Shown: positions 11,536 to 23,985, numbered from the stretch's first letter. The stretch is 64,000 nucleotides of DNA from Dasypus novemcinctus (GCF_030445035.2 NC_080702.1:27792053-27856052), one strand, 5' to 3'. Numbers and translations: made by a program. The notes: a model not told the origin generated them from the sequence alone.

Positions 11536-13910
11536 AAGCATAAATACAGACTATGTTCCTATACCCATTGTTCCCCACCTTTATGTAGTTTTGTCACAAA
11601 CTGCATGTTTATTTAGCATGACTTCCAAGCCACTGATTATTGCATTTTATGTTTTGTCTTTTAGATCTTATAGGAAGTAAAAAGTAGAGTTACAAACTAA
11701 AAATACTGTATTACTGGCATTTATATTTACCCCTGTCATTACCCTTATCAGAGATCTTTATTGCTTCATGCAACTTTATTTTCTATTGTCCTTTCCTTTT
11801 AACCTGCAGAACTCTCCTTACCATTTCTTGTGAGGCTGGTCTGGTGGCGATGAACTCTCTCAGCTTTCGTTTACTGGAGAATGCTTAATCTCACCTTCAT
11901 TTTTTAAAAAGATTAATTTTATTTACTTATCCCCCTCCCCCCTTGTTGTTTGTGGTCACTGTCTGCTCTCTGTGTCCATTTGTTGTGTGCCTTGTCTGCT
12001 CGTCTTCTATTTAGGAGGCACTGGAAACTGAACCTGGGAACTCCCATATGGAAGAGAGGCACCCAACCACCTGAGCCACCTCAACTCCCTGGTTTGTTTT
12101 GTTTCTCATTGTCTTTCCTTGTCTTTCCTCTTTGAGTATCTTTTGTTGCATCATATGGTTGCATTAGCTCACTGTGCCTGCTTGCCCCACCAACTTGCCC
12201 TCTCCAGGAGGCACTGGCAAACGAACCTGGGAACTCCCATGTTGTAGGCAGAAGCCCAATCCCTTGAAGCACATCTCTTCCCTCTCCCTCATTTTTGAAA
12301 GACAATTTTTCTGGATAAAGAATTCTTGATTGTCACAGTTTTGCTTTCTGCACTTTAAATATCTCATTCCACTGCCTTCTTGCCTATATTTTTTCCAATG
12401 AGAAACTGGCACTCAATTTTATTGAGGCCCCATTGCACATGACACATTGCTTATTTCTGGAAGCTTTCAGAATTCTTTCTCTTTGGCATTCAAAAGTTTG
12501 ATTATGTCATGGTATGGGACTCTTTGGCTTTATTACTTGGCATTGATTGTCGTGGATGTGTATATTCATATATTTCATAATATTTGGGAAGTTTTCACCA
12601 TTATTTCTTTGACTATTTGCTTTGCTCTTTTCTCATTCTTCTTCTGGGGTTCCCATAATACACATTTGGTTTGTTCGATGGCACCTCATACGTTCCACAG
12701 ACTCTGTTTATTTTTCTTCATTCTTTCATCTTTCTGCTTACCATACTAGAAGATTTCAATTATTTTCATGTTTACTGATGGTTTGTTCAACAGCTCCAAA
12801 CTGCTTTAGTCTCTCTTCAATGAACTTTAAATTTGTTACTGTGGTCTTTATCTCTGTTTGGTTCCTTTTCATAATTCACAACAATTTTGTGTTCACCTAT
12901 AATTTTCCTGATATCCTTTAGTTCTTTGCCCAAGTTTTACTTGAACTCTTTGAATATATTTAGGATCATTTAAAAAAAGTCTTTGTGTGGTATGTCCCAG
13001 GTCTTACTTGTCTTCGTTGGTGGTCTCTATTGCTTTAATTTTATCCTTTCCTAGGACACCACTTCCTGATTTTAGGTATGTTTTGTAATTTTTTTGTTCA
13101 AACCTATACATTTTGATATTTTAGCAAGTTATTGCTGGAATTTAGACCCTGAGGTGTCTGTTCCTTAAGTTTATATAAAGCTAGTGTTAGGACAGCACTT
13201 TCCTTGAATGCCAAGGGTTAACAAAACAAACAAACAAAAAGAAAATGTAATACCATGCTCAGACTTTGCAGATTGACTTGTGCCAGTGCTCTCCTTCAGA
13301 GCTTATGCATACCAAGAGTTTAGAGAATAGCTCAGGTCAAAGCACAGGAACTGGTCCTTTGTGTGCATGTCTCTTGTTAGGGCATGCGCATGTGGTCTAA
13401 AAAATTCCCTCATTTACGTGGACAGGAATGTCCCTTTTCCCTGGGAAAGAGAGTTCTCGTGGTCCAGCCCCTGCAGCCAGCAATCCTTTGCCCCAGGAAG
13501 CAGGATTTGAGTTCTGCAGGAGAGCTCTGTGAGCTGCCTTGTACACACAGGGCAAGTGCAGGGACGGTGAGTCCCTCAGGCTACCAGCAGACAGATTTGT
13601 GCAAGACACATACGCTCCCAGTATGTGCTCCAGAGTTATGCTGCTCCCTCCTGAACCCCCACCAGGGATCTGCCCTGGGCATATGAGGACTTCCACATGA
13701 GTGGCTAAGGGGTGGGAGTGGGATGAGTCTTGCCATCACAAGGGTCTACTGCTTTTAAGTAAACTTTCCTTGATTCAGTGCTCATCCTTCTACTCAGTCC
13801 TTTTCTTCTGCTGTTTTGAGAAAGATGTTTCTGCCCTTTCTTGCTGGTTGTTCAAAGTTTCTGTTGGGGATGGAGCCTTGCAGCATCTTGCTTTGCCATC
13901 TTGATTGGGG
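11536..13910 (-). mobile_element. LINE-1 5' half (ORF1 and 5' UTR), SINE inside
   Basis: ORF1-like segments at 11800-11900 and 12290-12500, 5' UTR to about 13910 where gcatcttgctttgccatctt marks the L1 start on the minus strand. A composite SINE occupies about 11906-12290. Confidence 0.75.
11906..12290 (-). mobile_element. Composite tRNA-derived SINE
   Basis: Two tRNA-like blocks (aggaggcactggaaactgaa at 12013; aggaggcactggcaaacgaa at 12207) joined by a T-rich spacer, same arrangement as 3626-3995. Confidence 0.7.
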
Positions 13911-14148
13911 AATGCCCCCACTATTATCTGATGTGCTCCTCTGAGACGACGTGGGGTCAGCCCTGTGAGCCACTCTGGGCAGATTCTCAGGGCAGCTTGG
14001 GCAGGGCCTGGGCGGATGGAGGAGAGAGAAGCAGATAAGGGAACAGGGTAGGATGCTGGTGAGCAGGTGCAGGGTCTGCAGAGGTGCCGATGTCATTTCT
14101 GAGTTTTAAATTCCTGCCCAAAGAGGAACCACACGCTTAATCACTCCC
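13911..14148. other. 3' flank of the mannosidase gene
   Basis: No repeat or ORF recognised. It contains the GT-rich stretch possibly used in 3'-end formation at about 14123-14130. Confidence 0.5.
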
Positions 14149-14384
14149 CTACCTGGAAACGGTGGGTGGCATTTTAATGGTTTTGATTTGCAACAGGAGG
14201 AGGAGGAAGAGGAGCCAGTGTTTCTCCCTGTCCATGGCAGTGGGTGCTCCGGCCCTTAAAGAGGTTTTGTGGAAATCCCGGGCATTCTTCCATCGGACAG
14301 AGGCCAGGAAAGTGCGGATCTCCATGGGCTGCAGCGTGATGGATGCAGGATGCAGTGAGGGGGCCGTGGTGTGGACGGCAGAGC
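14149..14384 (-). CDS. MAN2B1: MAN2B1-like exon 24: C-terminus with an unusual extension
   Basis: Residues 1043-1120 and the TAG stop. SITLQPMEIRTFLASVRWK aligns with the end of human MAN2B1, which stops a few residues later as I remember it. Here the frame stays open for about 45 more residues, including a short Leu-rich stretch (WLLFLLLLL, residues 1099-1107) derived from a CTC/CTT-type simple sequence. An ATTAAA polyadenylation signal lies inside this tail, so the extra segment looks like former 3' UTR captured by loss of the ancestral stop. The acceptor follows gcaaccccag. Confidence 0.85.
14173..14178 (-). terminator. Candidate polyadenylation signal ATTAAA inside the terminal ORF
   Basis: ATTAAA on the minus strand, about 22 nt before the TAG stop at 14149-14151, with a GT-rich stretch (gtgtggtt) near 14123-14130 that could act as the downstream element. 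No AATAAA is seen nearby. Cleavage 10-30 nt downstream would fall on or beside the stop codon. Confidence 0.5.
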
Positions 14385-14662
14385 CTGGGGTTGCAAGGGG
14401 AGATGAGGAGTGAAGGCAGCACCCACCTTCCTCTGCCTCATCCCACGGGAATGCCTCCCTCAAGCCTGCACATCATCTCCTGCTCAAAGTCCCCCGGGGA
14501 GCCATTCCACCTCGGAACCTCAGCCCTGTTGCTGGGGCCTGGACAGGAAACCATCAAGCCTTCCCCACCCGGAACACCGCACTCAGACCATATGCCCCTG
14601 CCCTGGGTATCTCCATCGCCTCCCTCCTCCAAGCTTCTGCCGTCCCCGGGGCAGGCGCCCAC

Positions 14663-14765
14663 CCGTGTTCGTGTTCCACTGGAGCCTGGACGCGGCCCTC
14701 CGGGGCTGGTTGGCAGCCAGCGTGGTCTCCCGCAGGTGGGTGATGGTGAAGGCGGAGAACAGGTC
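14663..14765 (-). CDS. MAN2B1: MAN2B1-like exon 23
   Basis: Residues 1009-1042. Reads [20 protein letters not shown] and [11 protein letters not shown]. Acceptor cgccccag; donor ACGG|gtgggc, phase 1. Confidence 0.95.
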
Positions 14766-14853
14766 CTGGGGCGTGGGTGGGCCAGGTGAGAATGGGCAGA
14801 GCAGAGCCGGGTTTCCCTGCTCCCCCTCTCTGTCCCCTTCCACCTCTGCTCAC

Positions 14854-15009
14854 CCGCAAGTCCAAGGTCACGGGGGAGCTCAGGTGGCGGCCCGAGTCCT
14901 CCCCAAGGGCGAACTGGTGCTCGAGGCGCAGCAGCAGGGTCCGCGAGTCCCAGCGGGCCAGCGTGAGCAGGTGCACGGAGGGCGGCAGCTCCCTGCGCAG
15001 CGCGGAGAA
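14854..15009 (-). CDS. MAN2B1: MAN2B1-like exon 22
   Basis: Residues 957-1008. Contains [37 protein letters not shown] and SPVTLDLR. The acceptor, gtccctgcag, lies only a few bases from a GC-rich minisatellite that fills intron 21. Donor CGG|gtgagc, phase 0. Confidence 0.95.
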
Positions 15010-15020
15010 CTGCAGGGACC

Positions 15021-15695
15021 GGAGGGGCGGGGCTGAGCCTGGGGCCGGTGGGCGTGCCACACGTGGGAGGGCGGGGCTTGACCCGGAGGGCGGGGCTGAG
15101 CCTGGGGCCGGCGGGCGTGCCACACGTGGGAGGGCGGGGCTTGACCCAGAGGGCGGGGCTGAGCCTGGGGCCGGTGGGCGTGCCACACGTGGGAGGGCGG
15201 GGCTTGACCCAGAGGGGGGGCTGAGCCTGGGGCCAGCGGGCGTGCCACACGTGGGAGGGCGGGGCTTGACCCAGAGGGCGGGGCTGAGCCTGGGGCCGGT
15301 GGGCGTGCCACACGTGGGAGGGTGGGGCTTGACCCAGAGGGCGGGGCTGAGCCTGGGCCTGGCGGGCGTTCCACAGGTGGGAGGGCGGGGCTTGACCAGG
15401 AGGGCGGGGCTGAGCCTGGGGCCAGTGGGCGTGCCACAAGTGGGAGGGCGGGGCTTGACCAGGAGGGCGGGGCTGAGCCTGGGGCCGGTGGGCGTGCCAC
15501 ACGTGGGAGGGCGGGGCTGAGCCTGGGGCCGGTGGGCGTGCCACACGTGGGAGGGCGGGGCTGAGCCTGGGGCCGGTGGGCGTGCCACACGTGGGGGGGC
15601 GGGGCTGAGCCTGGGCCTGGTGGGCATGCCACACGTGGGGGGGCGGGGCTGAGCCTGGGCCTGGTGGGCGTGCCACACGCGGGAGGGCGGGGCTG
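15021..15695. repeat. GC-rich minisatellite in intron 21, E-box in most units
   Basis: Tandem units of about 63 bp (ggcggggctgagcctggggc, then ggtgggcgtgccacacgtgg, then gagggcggggcttgaccca) and later shorter units of about 45 bp lacking the cttgaccca part. Nine units carry CACGTG (first 15059-15064, last 15632-15637); the others have one-base changes. The array begins about 12 bp from the exon 22 acceptor. Long ORFs on either strand here are composition artefacts. Confidence 0.95.
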
Positions 15696-16290
15696 AGCCC
15701 CGGTGGGCAGGTCTCAGATAGGCTAGTACCTGACCGAGTGGGCGTGGCTAAGCAGTCGGCGGGACTAGGACGGGGGTGGGGCTTAAAGGCGGTGTCTTGA
15801 GGGGCAGGGCTGAGCTGAGGGCAGGAGGCTGGTCGGAGGGGCGGGGCTGCCTCAGGGAGGGGCGGGGCTGAGCCTGGGGTCTGGCGGGCCTGCCATACTT
15901 GGGAGGGCGGGGCTGAGTCCTGGTGGGCTGGGCTTAGATAGGTTAGTACCTGACTGAGTGGGCGTGACTAAGCAGTGGGCGGGACTAGGACAGTAGGGTG
16001 GGGCTTAAAGGCGGTGCCTTGAGGAGCAGGGTTGAGCCGAGGGCAGGAGGCGGGTCTGAGGGGCGTGCCACACGTGGGAGGGTGGGGCTTGACCGGGAGG
16101 GCGGGGCTGAGTCCCGGTGGGCAGGGCTCAGGTTAGTACCTGACCGAGTGGGCGCGGCTAAGCAGCGGGCGGGGCTAGGACAGTAGGGTGGGGCTTAAAG
16201 GCGGTGCCTTGAGGGGCGGGGCTGAGGGCAGGAGACCAGGCTGAGGGGCGGGGCCGACTTAGGGAAGGGGCGGGGCTCGCCCTAAGGTCG
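15685..16290. repeat. Higher-order GC-rich repeat, three ~200 bp units
   Basis: The block with tagtacctgac-gagtgggcg, aagcag-cgg and ggtggggcttaaaggcggtg recurs near 15725, 15945 and 16135, each preceded by ggcggggctgag. A single minisatellite-type CACGTG unit remains at 16071-16076. Confidence 0.85.
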
Positions 16291-16561
16291 AGCCAAGGAA
16301 GGCTGCCCTGCGGGTCCCAAGCACTGGTCCACCTGCCCATGAAACGTGGAGGTGCGAGCCTGGGAGCCGGTCAGCCCGCCTCGGAGGACCGGACAGAGGA
16401 GCAGCAGGACGGATAAGGAAGGGCAAGGTCCCCGTCCACCTATTTCTCGCCCTGTCCTTACCTGGGCTGGAGGTGGGGCCCCTCCCCAGCCCCCCTCCCT
16501 GTCCTCAAGCCCCTTCCCCACCTCCAACCTCCCCGCCCCCACTCTGCACCGAATCCATCAC

Positions 16562-16810
16562 CGTTTGGCCTCGGACGTCGCTGCGGGGGTGGCTGGAAGG
16601 GGCTTCGCGGTCCGCGGCCAGCACCACCTGCGGCGCCAGCACCTCCCGCTCCGCCTGCAGCCGGTGCCCGGCGGCCGCGGCCTCGGCCTTGTCCAGCAGC
16701 ACGAGGTGGCGGCCGCGCACCCACAGCCCCGGCCCCTGCCCGTAGGCGCCCGCCTCCTCCAGCGTCTCATTTACACCTCGATCATCGTCTGTGATGCCCC
16801 TCCGGTGCAC
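16562..16810 (-). CDS. MAN2B1: MAN2B1-like exon 21
   Basis: Residues 874-956. Begins [19 protein letters not shown] and contains [20 protein letters not shown] and [10 protein letters not shown], as in MAN2B1. The last 17 residues differ from the human exon. N-glycosylation site NET. Acceptor ttcccag; donor ACG|gtgatg, which is weak; the reading frame demands it for joining exon 22. Phase 0. Confidence 0.92.
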
Positions 16811-17189
16811 CTGGGAAGACCGGGCAGGGAAGGGGTGTGAGCCGGGGAAGGCCGTGACCATGAGGTCGTGTACGTGTGGGTGTCGTGGGTAGGGAGATTG
16901 GGGGAGGGACCTGGGGGAGACCTGGAGGTAAGGGATGGAAACAGCTGGTGGGAGAACAGGACCAAACAGGAGTCAGGTGAAGGAAAGGGGATGTGGACAG
17001 GGAGGACCCCGACTGGACAAAGGTCCTGGACAGGCCCTGGGCAAGGAAGAGACAGTGACCTAGAGAAAGGAACTGGCGTGGGCCTGCAGATGGTCTCAGA
17101 GGGCTTGGCCAAGGGTCTTAGGCCCCCTCCACCTCTCGTGGGCTGCGTCTGGGAGGCAAGTGGGACAGAAAGAGGGTCAAGGCTTGGCC

Positions 17190-20100
17190 AGGACTGCAAT
17201 GAGATACCATCTTACTCCCATAAGATTGGCAGCTATGAAAAAAACAGAAGAATACAAATGCTGGAGAGGATGTGAAGAAAGGGGAACACTCATCCACTGC
17301 TGGTGGGAATGCAGAAGGATCCAACCATTCTGGAGGACATTTTGGCGGTTGCTCAAAAAACTAACCATAGATTTGCCATATGACCCAGCAATACCACTGC
17401 TGAGTATATATCCAGCAGAACTGAAAACAAGGACACAAACCGATATATGCACACCAATGTTCATAGCAGCATTGTTCACTATCGCCAAAAGTTGGAATCA
17501 ACTCAAATGCCCATCAACAGATGAGTGGATCAATAAAATGTGGTATATACACACAATGGAATACTACTCAGCTGTAAGAACCAATACACTACAATCACAC
17601 GTGATAACATGGATGAATCTTGAGAACCTTATGTTGAGTGAAGCAACCCAGGCATTGAAGGACAAATACTACATGACCTCAATGATATGAAATAAGCAAG
17701 CTGCCTCAGAGAGCTAGAGACTGGAAGATAGGCTTACAGGAAATCGGGGGGTGGAGGAAGGATATGAGCCGACATCCTCAGGGGTGGAATCTATGATGAG
17801 CTGGCAGTAAGTATGAGCACAAAGAAGAGATAGAATGGGGTCAAGGGGTTGCCTTTGGGTGGGGCTTTGCGGGTTTGAGGGGGGCTGGGGATGGGCGGAT
17901 GGGTAATAGTGCCCAAGAAATTGGGGGGAGGGAGGGGCAACATACGAACATAGGAGAGTGTCAGGTGTTGGTTGAGAGTAAAATGCTGAGAAAACCATAT
18001 CAAAATATAATTAAGAGGGTTACCTGTTTAGGATGCTCAGAGGGGATGGTCTGACACGGGACGGACTCTGGGGGAATGTCTGAATGCTCATTTTGCCAGG
18101 GTGGGTTGTACCATTGGATGGAGACCCAAGTAGTGAGAGTGGGGGTGGACCCACATCCTGGGGAGGACTAATGCCATCAAATAGAGGGAACTGTATCTTT
18201 TGAGAGAAAGGGTGGCTCCCAGGGCATTAGGTCAGTTGAGCAAGTCAGGCCCTGAACACTGTTGCAAGTATCTCTGGACATGGCTCCTCGGGAAATGGAG
18301 ATTGGCTGTCGCTGTGGGCCCCAAGGGGAGGGGAAAATGGATGTTGAATGGATGGAACCAAGGTAAATGTGGTGGTAAGAGAGGAGTTTCGCGAGAGTAC
18401 ATGAGGATGAATATAAAACATGTAATATTACACCAAAAACATATAGGGGACGACAGACTAATAATGTAAACCATAATGTAAAACATAGGATAACTGAAAA
18501 TTTAGAAAACTGTATATCCTAAAGTATGGACCACAATGTAAGCACAGATGTGTTTGTTTGAAAGCTATTGTCTCAGAGTCTGTACATCAGTTTAAGTAAA
18601 TATGACATGAATAAGTTATAAGAATATCGCTGTGGAAGGGAAAATGTTTTAAGGTGGATGTGTGGGAGTAGTGTATATTGTATATATGAATTACTGTAAT
18701 CTAGGGCTCTTGTGAAGAGAAGCTCAATAATTAGGAAAAAAGAAAAGAAAAAGATAGGATGTAGAATTTTTCCAAATCAATACGTATTTTAGATCTAACT
18801 TTTAAACTCATTGCTATATTCCATTTTACTAGTAAGGGAACCTGACATTATATTGGGCTTCCCTTATCAGGAAGTTTTGGATCACAGAGTGGTTCAACAA
18901 TGGCAGCGGAGGAATACTGGTATGGGATGTTATTGACAGGTGATATATGGCTGACAGGGAGTTATACAGGGCATATGTCCAGGGTGCATGGTAATGTTTG
19001 GATATACTCATAGTGGAAACAATTAAAAACAACAGCTGGGGGGGGGTACTGGGTTCCTGGCCAGGGGTGCTCTGTTGTGGTCCCTCGGGGAGCAGCGGCC
19101 ATTCCCCGGGTGCAACAGTAAGGACCAGGAAGGAATGAGGGTCCAACAATGAGCCCCTGATACTAATGACTATGCTTGTGAGCCTATACGCCTGAAATAA
19201 GAACAAGGCCTAGAGCAGCACTGTGCCTAGGAGTTTCCTCCTGACAGCCTTCATGTTACTAAAATATGGCCAGTCTCGAAGCCAAACTCAGCATGTAAAT
19301 GCAATGCATTCCCCCCAGCATGGGACATGACACCCAGGGATGAGCCTCCCTAGCACCGAGGGATCACTACCAAGTACCAGCTGATGATGCAACTAGAAAA
19401 TGACCTTGAATTAAAGGTTCAATGTGGACCAGCAGAATATCCCTGTCTACATATAATAACAGGAGTTTAAAATGCTGTTTGACCTAATGTAAGGGGGAAA
19501 TGGAAAAGAGAAATGAGTTTATATGGCTATGAGTCTCTAAAAAAGAGTCTGGAGGATGTCAGAAGGATTACCCTTCTGCACACCTGAGCAGAGTCTCAGA
19601 GACAGATAAAGTAGATACAACCCCAAGTATTGGTTCTTTTGAGGGCTAAAGAGACCCACAGGTTCTATGGTCATGGCAGATAGGGTTCACTGCCATGTCA
19701 GTTGGCCCTTCTTTGGAGCTGGTGTTTCTGCGTGATGAAGGTGGACACAGATGGGATCTCTTTTCACAAGACTTTCATGCTACTTCACTGGAATTGTAGT
19801 TGGTGCTGGGGTTTAAGATATATCTAGGGGATTTGAATCTCTGGACTGACAATATGATAGCCAGGCCCTGAGCCTCAGCAGACTTCAGCTCCTACACTCT
19901 GATTTATTGGACTTACCCCACTCAGCTAACATGGAATTGAAGAATTTCAACCACCACACCATGGAGCCTAGAGTGCCTACAACTGAAAGCAGGAGGAGTG
20001 CATCCAGTATCCATGTGGAATCTAAGCCTCCTCTTGACATAGATGTGCAATGGACACAACCAATCCAAGGTCCACAGAGAAAATGTGGCATTGGGTGGGA

Positions 20101-20455
20101 AGAGTGGCCATGGTGGCTGCTGGGTGCGGGGAATGGGAGGAAGAGATGAGATGTGGAGGCGTTTTTGGGACTTGGAGTTGTCCTGGGTGGTGCTTCAGGG
20201 ACAATTGCCGGACATTGTAGATCCTCCCAGGGCCCACTGGATGGAACGTGGGAGAGTATGGGCTATGATGTGTACCATTGACCATGAGGTGCAGCGATGC
20301 CCAGAGATGTACTTACCAAATGCAATGGATGTGTCATGATGATGGGAGAGAGTGTTGCTGTGGGGGGAGTGGTGGGGTGGGGGCGGTTGGGGTTGAATGG
20401 GACCTCATATTTTTTGAATGTCATATTTAAAAAAAAATTGAATAAAAAAAAAAAA
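17190..20455 (+). mobile_element. Young 5'-truncated LINE-1 in intron 20, antisense to the gene
   Basis: The ORF2 C-terminal 160 residues are open from about 17205 to the stop at 17688 (WWECRRIQPFWRTFWRLLKK, CTPMFIAALFTIAKSWNQ, ending YYMTSMI). A 3' UTR of about 2.75 kb follows, ending in an A tail at about 20440-20457. The C-terminal ORF is intact, so the copy is fairly recent. No convincing target duplication was seen. Confidence 0.92.
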
Positions 20456-20532
20456 GACCTGGCAAGGAGAGCAGAGTGGGAACGGGGCATGGGCCCAAAG
20501 GCAGTGCCTGAGTGGGAGGAGATCACCCATCA

Positions 20533-20706
<174 letters not shown>

Positions 20707-20795
20707 TCAGGGGCGGCCCCCTGTGCCCGCCCCAGCACACAGGCAGCACACAGGGGAGGAGGAGGTGTGGGCGTTCACTCAGCACGAGGGGCTCA

Positions 20796-21014
<219 letters not shown>

Positions 21015-21112
21015 TCAACACTTATGTGGTCAATCCATGCCCCTGCTGTTCTCTAGGCCCGTCTCCCATAGGCCACCCCCTGCCCCCAAGGTCCCCACCC
21101 ATCCATCCCCAC

Positions 21113-21214
21113 CTCCTCTCCAGGATCTCCCGGCCATTGCTGTCTGTGTAGAAACGTCCCTTTGTCTTCAGCCTCGTGTCAAACCGACTGATGATCTCCT
21201 TCCCCCAGCCAACA
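21113..21214 (-). CDS. MAN2B1: MAN2B1-like exon 18
   Basis: Residues 783-816. Contains [20 protein letters not shown] and [13 protein letters not shown]. Acceptor tctcttacag; donor AG|gtgggg, phase 2. Confidence 0.96.
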
Positions 21215-21303
21215 CTGTAAGAGATGGGAGGGCAGGAAGGTAAGCCTCCCCTAAGCCCCACCCCGCCCCTTGCCACCTTGTCTTCCCAGCCTGTGTCCAC
21301 TCA

Positions 21304-21549
<246 letters not shown>

Positions 21550-21639
21550 CTATGCCATCAAGGGGCCCCTCCCATCTCTTTCCAACCCAGGCTTTGCTCC
21601 CTTGCCCCACTTATCACAATTTCCAATTGCCTACAGGAA

Positions 21640-22165
21640 TGAGTATGTTTATGTTTTATTAAGTCAAAATGATACACAATAAACTACACATATAGTGTAC
21701 AACATGTACAATTCTGAATATTTACATATCAGACCCATAATTTACCTCCTAATCCTCGGTAATCCTGCCCCACCCTATAGCTGCCTGTCCCTCAGTGACT
21801 GCTGATCCTTTCTGTCATTATAGATTTTCAGTTTTCTGAAGTTTACATAAAGGGGATCATACAGAGGGTACTATTGCTAGGGTTTCACTTACATCATTAT
21901 TTCGAAATTCATTCATTCTTAAAAAAAGAAAATGAAGATACACACAGTGAACCCAAAGGTGAACCATGGACTATAGGTAACAGTAAAGTTTCAATATCTG
22001 TACATCAGTTGCATCAAATGTAACATCCACATATAAAAAGATCATTGCTGGGGAAGGGGGAAAAGAGTTTTATCTTGAGTATATGGGCATCCCCTATATT
22101 CTGTATGTGACTCTACTGTGATCTAAAATGTTTTTGAAGACATAAAAAAATAAAAAAAAAAGGAT
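21640..22165 (+). mobile_element. Old LINE-1 3' end fragments
   Basis: Intron 16. 21925-22165 (gaagatacacacagtgaacc, ctatattctgtatgtgactc, A-rich end) resembles the 3' end at 36930-37258. 21640-21920 is L1-like but weaker. Confidence 0.55.
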
Positions 22166-22169
22166 GTAG

Positions 22170-23985
22170 ACACTGAGGAAGAAATGGTAGATGTTGCCTT
22201 GCCACTGTACATACAGGGCAACACCTACTACAGTGATGAAAGGCAAAACATCAAAATAATTTTATGATACTTTTTATTTTTTTAATACCCCAATTTATTA
22301 CTTTTATTTTTTCTAAATTATTATGTATTCTATTTCCACTCTTTAAACCTATTGTTACTATTTCATTTTCCTATTAGTCGAATTTGGCAATATATTAGAC
22401 TTCATTTTTGAAGTTTTGTATCACTTAGGGGTTCAACTATGGCAAAGGAAGAGCACTGATGTGGGTTGTCATTGATGGGGAATGCACGGATGGGAAGGAG
22501 TTCTCCAGGTCATGCATATAGAGTATATAGATATGTTTGTATGTTCATTGGGTACTGACATAGTGGGTAGTTTCACACACGTACTGAGGGAGTGCTGAGT
22601 TCCCATTCCAGGGAACTGCTGCACTCCCCAATGGAGTAGCAAAAATCCCCTAAGTGCAAGGACAAAGACCAGTGAGGAAGGAAGGTCCAATGATGAAATG
22701 ATGAGCCCTTGATACTGATGACTATGCTTATGAGCCTGTGTGCTTGAAATTTCAACTAGGCATAGTGTAGCAATTACTTCCTGAGAGACTCCATGTTGCT
22801 CAAAGTGGGCACTCTGTAAGCCAAACTCAGCATGTAAATGCATTACCTTCCCCCCAGCAAGGGACATGACTGCCAGGGATGAGCCTCTCTGGCACTGAGG
22901 GATTACTACCAAGCACCAGCTTGTGATGCAACTAGAAAAAGACCTTGAATAAAAGAGGGAAATGGTAAAGACAAATGAGTTTATATGGCCAAGAGACTTC
23001 AGAGTGACTCGGGAGGTCTCAGAGGGATCACACTTATGCTTGTCTCAGCAGGATCTCAGAGACAGCCAACATCGATACAACCTGTTAGTGGTGCTACTGA
23101 GGGCAACAGAGACACCCAGGTCATACAGTCATGATAGATGGCTCTGGAGTTCAGTGCCTTGCCAGTGGACCCTACTTTGGAATTTGTGCTCCTGCATGTA
23201 ATAGAGTTGGACTCCTCTGTCACTTTTACTGAACCTGTGGTTGATATTGGGGTTAGTGTATGCTCAGGAGACTTGAATCTCTGGACTGTCCATGTGCCAG
23301 CTGGGCCCTGAGTCTCAGCAGAGTGGCAACACTTACTCTTTCGTTCGTTGGACTTACCCAGGTCACCTAACAGAGAGGTGAGGATGGTCAACCACCACAC
23401 CAGGGAACCAAGAGTGCCTACAACTGCAAGCAGGAGAATCACATCCATCAGTCATGTGGGATCTAAGCCCCCTCTCAATTTAGAGGTGGAGTGAACATTG
23501 CCATCCCAGGGTCCTCAGGATGGAGGAATAAAATATGGATTAGAGTGGACTTACTGGTGTTCTACCAAAGAATTATTGTGACTGTAGCAATGGAAGAAAC
23601 TGTATCATTGATATGGAGGCAGTGGCCATGGACGTTACTGAAGGCAGGGAGAGGGAAGAAGAGATGTGATATGGGGGCATTTTTGGGACTTGGAGTTGTC
23701 CTGAATGATATTGCAGGGACAGATACAGGATATTATATATCCTGCCATAACCCACTGGACTCAGAGGGAGTGTAAACAACAATGTAAACTATAATCAGTG
23801 CTGTGTAGCAGTGCTCCAAAATGTATTCAAATGCAATGAATGTGCCACACTGATGAAAGAGCTTATTGCTGTGGTACGAGTGGGGATGGGGGGTGTGGGG
23901 GTTTATGGGAACCATTTGTCTTTTAATGTAACATTTCATGTGATCTATGTGTCTCTTAAAAAAAAGATAATTAAAAAAAAACCCA
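22170..23985 (+). mobile_element. LINE-1 3' UTR, older copy
   Basis: Parallels 18780-20450 (gaagttttgtatcacttagg, ccccccagcaagggacatga, agtgcctacaactgcaagc) with more substitutions. Ends in an A-rich tail at 23958-23985. Confidence 0.85.

Noticed and set aside
13384-13904. Short GC-richer ORFs on both strands
   Set aside because: They fall in the 5' UTR of an L1 whose start is near 13910, with no splice or family support.
14240-14262. C-terminal transmembrane anchor in the mannosidase
   Set aside because: Only about nine hydrophobic residues in a row, created by simple sequence and followed by charged residues; too short to call a membrane helix.
14438-15676. Long minus-strand ORFs (up to 412 codons) rich in Pro, Ala, Arg and Gly
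   Set aside because: They arise from the GC-rich minisatellite, are open in several frames at once, and overlap true exon 22-23 sequence read partly out of phase.
15021-16290. CRISPR-like array of regular repeats
   Set aside because: Units are contiguous with no unique spacers, are GC-rich and lie in a mammalian intron.
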